A stretch of 33,500 nt of DNA from Nitrosarchaeum sp. (GTDB lineage: Archaea > Thermoproteota > Nitrososphaeria > Nitrososphaerales > Nitrosopumilaceae), in contig JAERMO010000001.1 of assembly GCA_016844465.1 (NCBI GenBank), forward strand, positions 1 to 33,500, given 5' to 3'. Position 1 is the first letter of the stretch. Every line of letters begins with the position of its first letter. The notes beneath the pieces are model-generated. The model was not told where the DNA came from, did not search any database, and worked only from the letters and a program-made list of their open reading frames with translations. Made by a program: the position numbers and the translations under genes. Positions 27,251 through 33,500 of the stretch are shown piece after piece.

Positions 27251-28798
27251 CTAGTTAAAATTTTTAATTCCCTTGTAATTATTGTTTTTATTTATTTTTA
27301 GAATGATTATGACAAGAATAGCCAAAATAATAAGAGCTATTATTGTTCCCACAAATCCGACTTTGCAAAAAATATAAGAATCGATCGAACATGAATACAA
27401 TCCATTTATCATAAATCCACTTGCTCCATTTACTGTGGTCTTGCCTGATTCTTCTATTGCTTGCATACTTCCTACATAGTTAATCATCAATGCTTTAAGA
27501 TGCAGTATTATGGGTGAATATTGTGGTACCCAAGTCATTTCATTCATACTGTTTTCTTTTTGCCATAATCTTTCAACAACCCATCCAAAAGAATAACCAT
27601 ACATGTACCATACTAGTACTCCTAACAGGTTTACAACAAACCCCAGGACTGTTGTGATTATTATTGCTCCTTTGATAATCTTTGATTCTTGATTTTTCAT
27701 AAGAAATGCCATCGATACAATGAAAATTGGAATTATTCCTACTAAATATCGTGGACCCCATCCTCCAGCTCCACTCCAACCGGCAGGCTCGGCCCAAGTT
27801 ATAGTTCCATAAAATAACCATGTTGACAAAATAATATAAATAAATAAAATTGCTAATAGTTTTTCACTCTTGTACATTCTTTTAATTGCAAATGGAGTAA
27901 GTATAGCTAGGGGAAAAAATGCTAAAATTCCAAATCCTGGACTAAAAATTAATCCTGCTAATCCGATCACACCTGAATGTTTTTCAATATTAGAAAATGT
28001 CCCATACCCAAAATCTGTAAATGAGCCAAATCTGACAAAATTCAAAATAAATAATATAAATAAAATTAATATTAATGTGACAAGAAATGTCGCAAATATC
28101 TTTCTATCAGGTAATTTAAAAATACTAAAAACGGTTACACCTGCGACAAACAACATGCTAGCTGGACTAGTAAACATTGTAAGTCCAAGTAATGTTCCTC
28201 CTATTACCGCTGATTTATAATCATGATTTGTTGTTTTGTTTAAAAAATAAATGGAAGAAATTAATGTCAAACCTTGTAATGGTTGCGGAAACAAGCTTGT
28301 GTTATAAGGCCAAATAAAAGTACTAACACTAAATATTACTGCCAAAAACACCGCAATTTTTGTTGATTTTAGTAAATCAGTGATAAAATAAAAAATTACC
28401 AATGCAGTTAAGCTGATAACTATTGAATTTACAAATAATCCCACGGTAGTAATCGGAGATATGGAAAAAATTATTCCTAGATAATAAAATGGGATTGCAA
28501 TAATTGATAATAAAAGAGATCTCATTGAATGTATGGGTTGTATTGGTTCACTCGAATCACGTTGTTTTCCATTTTGTAAACTGTAATAGGTTTCAATAGA
28601 TTTTTTTACATTAAAATCCATTACTTTGGCGCTAGGTACGGTAGGATCTAATTTGAAAGTGTTTTTCAATACAATACTTTCTGTAATCAAAAATTGTTCG
28701 ATACCATCATTAGAATCAAAATGACCTCCACTTGATACAAGGTTTATCCCTAAAATCAAAGCAAACACTAAACCAGCTAATTTATTTTTTAAATCCAC
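27251..28798 (-). CDS. Polytopic membrane protein, possible GT-C-type glycosyltransferase
   Basis: Many TM segments across 515 aa with a large N-terminal extracytoplasmic loop; 1 nt from the GT2 gene. Confidence 0.72.
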   Translation of the reverse strand: MDLKNKLAGLVFALILGINLVSSGGHFDSNDGIEQFLITESIVLKNTFKLDPTVPSAKVMDFNVKKSIETYYSLQNGKQRDSSEPIQPIHSMRSLLLSIIAIPFYYLGIIFSISPITTVGLFVNSIVISLTALVIFYFITDLLKSTKIAVFLAVIFSVSTFIWPYNTSLFPQPLQGLTLISSIYFLNKTTNHDYKSAVIGGTLLGLTMFTSPASMLFVAGVTVFSIFKLPDRKIFATFLVTLILILFILFILNFVRFGSFTDFGYGTFSNIEKHSGVIGLAGLIFSPGFGILAFFPLAILTPFAIKRMYKSEKLLAILFIYIILSTWLFYGTITWAEPAGWSGAGGWGPRYLVGIIPIFIVSMAFLMKNQESKIIKGAIIITTVLGFVVNLLGVLVWYMYGYSFGWVVERLWQKENSMNEMTWVPQYSPIILHLKALMINYVGSMQAIEESGKTTVNGASGFMINGLYSCSIDSYIFCKVGFVGTIIALIILAILVIIILKINKNNNYKGIKNFN

Positions 28799-29007
28799 CC
28801 CTCACATTTATTGTTACGATGTATATTATTCTTGTATGTCTTATAACTAATTACTTGTAGGTTATAGCATCTCTTTGTATGATTAATATTCTATTTGATA
28901 TTTTTGAATCATTGCTACTAATTAATTCGATATATTTGAATTTAATTATTCAATTAGGGTGTATTTTTTATCTCTTCTTTCAATGAATAAAAATTGTAAA
29001 TTTTTTT

Positions 29008-29748
29008 TTATTGATTAAAAATTTTTACATATGTTTTAATTACTTGTTCAGGATCACCAATATCTACTATTTTACCCTCATTAAGGAACATGACACGATC
29101 ACAATTTTCTCTTATCACCTTTAGATCATGTGAAACAAGTACAATTGTTTTTCCTTTTTCTTTAAATGATACAAAAGTATCATGACTCTTTTTTTGGAAT
29201 CCAATGTCCCCCACAGATAATATTTCATCCATGAGAATAATATCTGGATTAACCTGAACCGCTGTAGCAAAAGCCAATCTAGCATACATTCCAGAAGAAA
29301 AATTTTTCAGTTTTGTATCCGCAAATTTTTCTAATTCTGCAAATTTGATGATCTCTTCTAATTTGTTTTTTATCTCTTTTTTTGAGAATCCTAACAGCTT
29401 TCCATACAAAATTACATTATCTGATGCAGTCATTTCTAGTTGAAATCCAGCTCCTAAACTTAGAAATGGTACCAAAGAACCGTTTATTTTTATTGATCCA
29501 GAATCAGGTTTGTAGATCTGAGATAATAATCTCAATAATGTTGTTTTTCCAGTTCCGTTTCTTCCAATTATTCCAAAAATCTCTCCTTTATTTACTTCGA
29601 ATGATACGTTATCTAAGATGGTTAATTCTTCATAATATTTTTTTTTATTAAAAAAACTAGTTATAATTTCGTATACCGTATTTCGTCTTTCATGATAAAT
29701 TCTGAATTTCTTTGATAGATTTTTTACAACTATTGCTGATTCAGTCAT
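29008..29748 (-). CDS. ABC transporter ATP-binding protein, Wzt/TagH/KpsT-type polysaccharide exporter, lacking a C-terminal carbohydrate-binding domain
   Basis: GIIGRNGTGKTTLLRLLSQIYKPDSGSI, FSSGMYARLAFATAVQVNPDIILMDEILSVGD; protein ends just after the NBD. Confidence 0.93.
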   Translation of the reverse strand: MTESAIVVKNLSKKFRIYHERRNTVYEIITSFFNKKKYYEELTILDNVSFEVNKGEIFGIIGRNGTGKTTLLRLLSQIYKPDSGSIKINGSLVPFLSLGAGFQLEMTASDNVILYGKLLGFSKKEIKNKLEEIIKFAELEKFADTKLKNFSSGMYARLAFATAVQVNPDIILMDEILSVGDIGFQKKSHDTFVSFKEKGKTIVLVSHDLKVIRENCDRVMFLNEGKIVDIGDPEQVIKTYVKIFNQ

Positions 29749-30509
29749 TATATCTCCTCCATAATCCTAGATGAAAATTTCCTAAAGACCAAATAGCCCA
29801 AACCCAACACAAATAGGGTTCCTATTATTGCTATCAAAGAATCTTGAACTGTTGGTAGCTTGCCATATAATACAGCATCATGAGCAAAATTGAGTATTTT
29901 TACCATTGGACTAAATTGTAAAATATTTTGAATTTCTTTAGGTAGAATTTCCATTTTATAAAATACTGGATGCAAAAAGAATCCTGCATGTAACACAATA
30001 TTCCAAATAAACTGAATATCTCGTACTCGTACATTGATTACTGAGAGCGGTAAATTTAATCCCACAATTAGTATTGTCTCTAAAATAACGATTAATGGAA
30101 AAATGATTATTGTATAGGGAGGAATAAACTGAAATGCAACCAAGAAAACTCCAAAAACAGTCATTTCAAATGTAAACATGATTAGAGCAGTTAGGGTGGA
30201 ACTAATACCAGGTATGGAAGTAGGAATGTAAATTTTGGTAAGCAGTCCTGATCTTGATATGATTCCGTTCATCCCCATCTGTGTTCCTCTTACGAGCATA
30301 TTCCACATGATTATTCCTAATAATAGATAAAGGGCAAAATACTCAATTTTGTTCTCAAAAACATTTGTAAACACAACATAAAGTACTGACAAAAACAGTA
30401 AAGGCTCTAAAATGGTCCATAAAAATCCAAGAATAGACTTTCTGTATCTTATTTTTAAATCAGTTACAGCAAAATCCCAAATTATAGATTTTCTTCTTGC
30501 AAAATTCAT
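29748..30509 (-). CDS. ABC-2 type polysaccharide exporter permease (Wzm-like)
   Basis: DFAVTDLKIRYRKSILGFLWTILEPLLFLSVLYVVF; six TM segments; 1-nt stop/start overlap with the ATPase gene. Confidence 0.93.
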   Translation of the reverse strand: MNFARRKSIIWDFAVTDLKIRYRKSILGFLWTILEPLLFLSVLYVVFTNVFENKIEYFALYLLLGIIMWNMLVRGTQMGMNGIISRSGLLTKIYIPTSIPGISSTLTALIMFTFEMTVFGVFLVAFQFIPPYTIIIFPLIVILETILIVGLNLPLSVINVRVRDIQFIWNIVLHAGFFLHPVFYKMEILPKEIQNILQFSPMVKILNFAHDAVLYGKLPTVQDSLIAIIGTLFVLGLGYLVFRKFSSRIMEEI

Positions 30510-30589
30510 TATTGTTTACACAATATTGCTTAAAAAGGCAACGTATATCTTTTCTTTCTCACAATATGGAAAGCATTTCTAAGGTTACA

Positions 30590-31531
30590 TCATCTCTTTT
30601 CAAAAATACCAAATAAACAGGTTGGTTTTAAAATGTTATTTTCTAAATAATATCTGTCAAAGTTTACAATTAACTCAATAATTGATTTATCTAATTTAAT
30701 GTTAACATCATAATTAGGCCCATATCTAAAATCCAGCAAATATGAAATTATTGCATCAAATGCAATATGCTCTACGGATTTGAAATATTTTAGAATTAGT
30801 GAATATATATCTTCACTCCTTATGGCTTCAAAAGAATCTTTGGCATAATCAATATCTGGAAACACTGAATCAATCTCATTTGTGTTATGATTAAGATGAA
30901 ATTTCTCTGGTAATATTTTCATTACGTTATTTACAATTTCTCTTGTTTCATTATACAGCAACTGACCGTTTCTTCCAATCACCTCACCCATTACAAGAAA
31001 TTTGCCATTAGGTTTTAGTATTTTTTTTATTTCTTCAAAAACATGTTCCAATTCAACAAAATGATGAAGGGAGCTTCTAACAATAACAAAATCATATTGG
31101 GACGGTTCCAAATCAAGCTTATTTACATCCTGTATGATGGTATTTACTTTGAGTTGGTGTTTCTCAGAATACTCCTTAACATATTTCAAAAGTTCCGAAT
31201 TTATCTCTACTAGGTCCATAGATATCTTGTCTAATTTTTCAACTAAAACAACCTCCCAATCCCCTGTACCGCAACCCAAACTAACGATTTTGGTATTTTG
31301 ATTATTTGATGACGCGTAATCCAAAATATATTTCTCCAAAGCCATATGGGGCATCTTTTCATAAAAAACAACTTGGTATAGTTTCATGGCTTCATCAAAT
31401 GCTGGTACTTTGGGCGAAAATCTCTCTACTTTATCAGAATTTTTTTGTATTGCTTTAGCTTTAGAAGAAAAATGCTGCGCTTCAGCTTTTATTCTACGTT
31501 CATAGTCGTCTTTATGCCAATTTTTCTTCAT
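30590..31531 (-). CDS. Class I SAM-dependent methyltransferase
   Basis: IVSLGCGTGDWEVVLVEKL, DFVIVRSSLHHFVELEHVFEEIKKILKPNGKFLVMGE. Confidence 0.88.
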   Translation of the reverse strand: MKKNWHKDDYERRIKAEAQHFSSKAKAIQKNSDKVERFSPKVPAFDEAMKLYQVVFYEKMPHMALEKYILDYASSNNQNTKIVSLGCGTGDWEVVLVEKLDKISMDLVEINSELLKYVKEYSEKHQLKVNTIIQDVNKLDLEPSQYDFVIVRSSLHHFVELEHVFEEIKKILKPNGKFLVMGEVIGRNGQLLYNETREIVNNVMKILPEKFHLNHNTNEIDSVFPDIDYAKDSFEAIRSEDIYSLILKYFKSVEHIAFDAIISYLLDFRYGPNYDVNIKLDKSIIELIVNFDRYYLENNILKPTCLFGIFEKR

Positions 31532-31566
31532 TTTGATCTTTTATGCATGTGACTGGATGAACTTTA

Positions 31567-32277
31567 TTATGAATCTTTTTTGCATCTAAACACAGTTCTA
31601 GAAAAATCAGGCTTTGTAATCTGATCTATTTGTGTAAATCCTACCTCCTCAAACGCTTCCTTCAACCAGGGAACAGTAGGTAGAAATCCGTCGTTCGTAA
31701 TTAAACGATCATCGATTAATTCACTACTCTGACTTGTCACATTTGCTATTGTTTCAAAAAATGCAAAATTTGTTACCTTGGCAACTTTTCTGATCAAGTT
31801 CTTTGGGTCACTAACATGGTACAACAAACCTAGACACAAAACTAGATCAAATTTTTCTGAAAACTCTTCTTCCAAGTCATCGACATTTATGATTTCAAAA
31901 TCAACATTACTTGCCTCTAAAATTTTCTTTGCAAACTTTGCTCTAACTATGTCCTCATACGAGTTGTCAATACCAATAACATGTGCACCTCTCTTTGCTA
32001 GCTCAAAACTATAAAATCCTGCATTACATGCTATATCAAGAACATTAAATCCAGATAGATCTTTTGGTATTGAATCTTTGAATTTAGACCATATCCAAAT
32101 TGGATTGTCAATAAAGTCCTGCATGGTAAAATGTTTGGCAAAGCCTCCAGGTCTGGATGGACTATCTGTTTTGTAAATATCTCTGGTTTTAATTCCATTT
32201 AGATTGATTTGGTGGAACCATGGACCAACAATTTTTATTTTTTGTATTAAATCTACATTATCTGAAACTGGAAACAA
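31567..32277 (-). CDS. Class I SAM-dependent methyltransferase, CmoB/DUF1698-like
   Basis: WFHQINLNGIKTRD..., NVLDIACNAGFYSFELAKRGAHVIGIDNS, DLVLCLGLLYHVSDPKNLIRKV. Confidence 0.85.
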   Translation of the reverse strand: MFPVSDNVDLIQKIKIVGPWFHQINLNGIKTRDIYKTDSPSRPGGFAKHFTMQDFIDNPIWIWSKFKDSIPKDLSGFNVLDIACNAGFYSFELAKRGAHVIGIDNSYEDIVRAKFAKKILEASNVDFEIINVDDLEEEFSEKFDLVLCLGLLYHVSDPKNLIRKVAKVTNFAFFETIANVTSQSSELIDDRLITNDGFLPTVPWLKEAFEEVGFTQIDQITKPDFSRTVFRCKKDS

Positions 32278-32322
32278 ATCAAATATGTTTAATTTCTTTA
32301 TCTCTATTTTACCAGGTGAATA

Positions 32323-32655
32323 TCATCCAAAAGAGGACATTCTAAATGAAATTGAATCCGAGTTATGCATTGGTGTGAAAGCAAATTGAAGTTTTTTTGG
32401 CGATTCCAAGACAAAACTATTAATTCTATATTCACTCTTTTTTGTAGGGAGAATTATCTCTAAAAGACAATTTTTTAAACTTGGAATCGCTTCAAATTCA
32501 ACATTGTAAGTGTCGTTTTGATTGATTTCAGCAACTAATCTGACACCATCCCAAGAGTTTGCATTAGTTACTTCTAGTGTAAAATCAGAATTGGGTAGAG
32601 TTTTTACATCTATTCTGGATTCGTAATTTTGTTCCAATACATTAACCAATTGCAT
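32323..32655 (-). CDS. Small protein of unknown function, predicted beta-rich
   Basis: 110-aa ORF with alternating hydrophobic pattern, co-directional with upstream methyltransferases; no recognised family. Confidence 0.45.
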   Translation of the reverse strand: MQLVNVLEQNYESRIDVKTLPNSDFTLEVTNANSWDGVRLVAEINQNDTYNVEFEAIPSLKNCLLEIILPTKKSEYRINSFVLESPKKLQFAFTPMHNSDSISFRMSSFG

Positions 32656-32785
32656 AAACTATTAAAAAATTGTAAATAAAATGTTTTAAATGTATAGATA
32701 GGTATCATTCTACTTTAGAGCAAAAATTTGCTCCAATCATATGAACTTGTTAGAATTACAAATACTTTTTCCATGGTTTTTGGAA

Positions 32786-32814
32786 ACAGTTCTCTTTTGT
32801 TTAGAGAAAACTGT
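32786..32814. other. Intergenic stem-loop ACAGTT-CTCT-TTTGTTT-AGAG-AA-AACTGT
   Basis: 6+4 bp arms with a 2-nt bulge and a 7-nt loop in an otherwise ORF-poor gap. Confidence 0.35.
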
Positions 32815-33100
32815 GTTCTTTTTGATGGAAAGGAAGACAATAAATTTCTTGTAGATTACGGCTCGTAATTCCTCAGATATACTAACTTTATAGGAATCAA
32901 TAAGAAATTCTAAAATTTATGAAATCTATTCCTAAGAAGATCAAATGAGAGAATTGTTCAGAGTCAAATCTAAAATGGAAAATAGAATTTATTCATTCCC
33001 TAAAATATTTTTTAGTAGAGGATCTTTTCAATGTCCTAAATTTATTACTCAATATCAACATCAACCAAAAACTGAATATATTATTGAAATCCACTAAACT

Positions 33101-33500
33101 ATGAGAATCTTTATGGACCAATCAAAATTATTTTTCATCATGGGATTGGGTAGAGGTGGAACCTCAATCTTTCAAGAAATTATGAACACTTTTGACGGTT
33201 TTGATAATATTGGTGAATCAAGAATTGGTGGCCAAGATGGCATGAGCTGTTATGCACACGTACTAAAAAACAACGATTTTTCTTATCTTGACAACTATAT
33301 TTTATCAACATGGACTTCAAAATATTATGTTGAAAAAACTCCCAATTCTTTACTATGTCTACCACAAATGGCTCAACATTACCCAAACGCAAATTTTCTT
33401 TTCTTGGAAAGAAATCCATATCTGACGCTTCTCAGTGTAATGAACATGCATTCTCCTGGGATAAAGGATGAAAAAAAAAGAAAATATGATATTGAGGCAG
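33101..33500 (+). CDS. Sulfotransferase-like protein, partial, runs off right edge
   Basis: Translation from ATG 33101 (or 33113): MRIFMDQSKLFFIMGLGRGGTSIFQEIMNTFDGFDNIGES...YYVEKTPNSLLCLPQMAQHYPNANFLFLERNPYLTLLSVMNMHSPG; GRGGTS 5'-phosphosulfate loop and the ERNPYLTLLSVMN 3'-phosphate-binding-type region. Confidence 0.82.
   Translation, partial: MRIFMDQSKLFFIMGLGRGGTSIFQEIMNTFDGFDNIGESRIGGQDGMSCYAHVLKNNDFSYLDNYILSTWTSKYYVEKTPNSLLCLPQMAQHYPNANFLFLERNPYLTLLSVMNMHSPGIKDEKKRKYDIEA

Noticed and set aside
28799-29007. TTGAAT-TTAATT-ATTCAA inverted repeat and T9 tract in the AT-rich gap
   Set aside because: Very AT-rich sequence yields such palindromes by chance; no orientation-consistent terminator for the minus-strand ABC gene could be supported.
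33180-33419. 79-aa minus ORF
   Set aside because: Antisense to the open plus-strand sulfotransferase frame, which has recognisable PAPS-binding motifs.
1-33500. Search for CRISPR arrays, rRNA, transposases, toxin-antitoxin or restriction-modification systems
   Set aside because: No regularly spaced repeats, rRNA-like sequence or recognisable protein families of these types in either strand's ORFs.

Overview
AT-rich archaeal DNA. I infer a marine Nitrosopumilus-like thaumarchaeon from gene content: Dph2, TiaS, an archaeal initiator tRNA, Csl4, class II HMG-CoA reductase and AglD-like/Wzm-Wzt surface-glycan genes. The left half (1-18.4 kb) is mostly housekeeping: disrupted csl4, an MDR reductase, a TPR protein, dph2, tiaS, intron-bearing tRNA-iMet, a PQQ-type sugar dehydrogenase, hmgA, a compact his operon (hisG-D-C-HAD-B-H-A-F-I), thrC and a fused MoaD-E1 protein. 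The right half (18.4-33.5 kb) is an accessory-looking surface-polysaccharide/glycosylation locus: GT4, GT2, two polytopic membrane proteins, Pgi/Pmi, Gfo/Idh/MocA, an AKR-like TIM barrel, a frameshifted AglD/UPF0104-type membrane protein, four methyltransferases, a Wzm/Wzt-type ABC exporter and a sulfotransferase running off the right edge. Main points of interest: the thrC/MoaD-E1 fusion pair, a D-loop intron in the initiator tRNA with a symmetric promoter, two homopolymer-associated gene disruptions, paired palindromes upstream of thrC, an operon-embedded candidate histidinol-phosphatase, and the sulfotransferase absent from the supplied ORF track. No CRISPR array, rRNA or transposase was seen. 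I found no clear evidence of a wholly new defence-type system. All family calls come from reading motifs, not from database searches.
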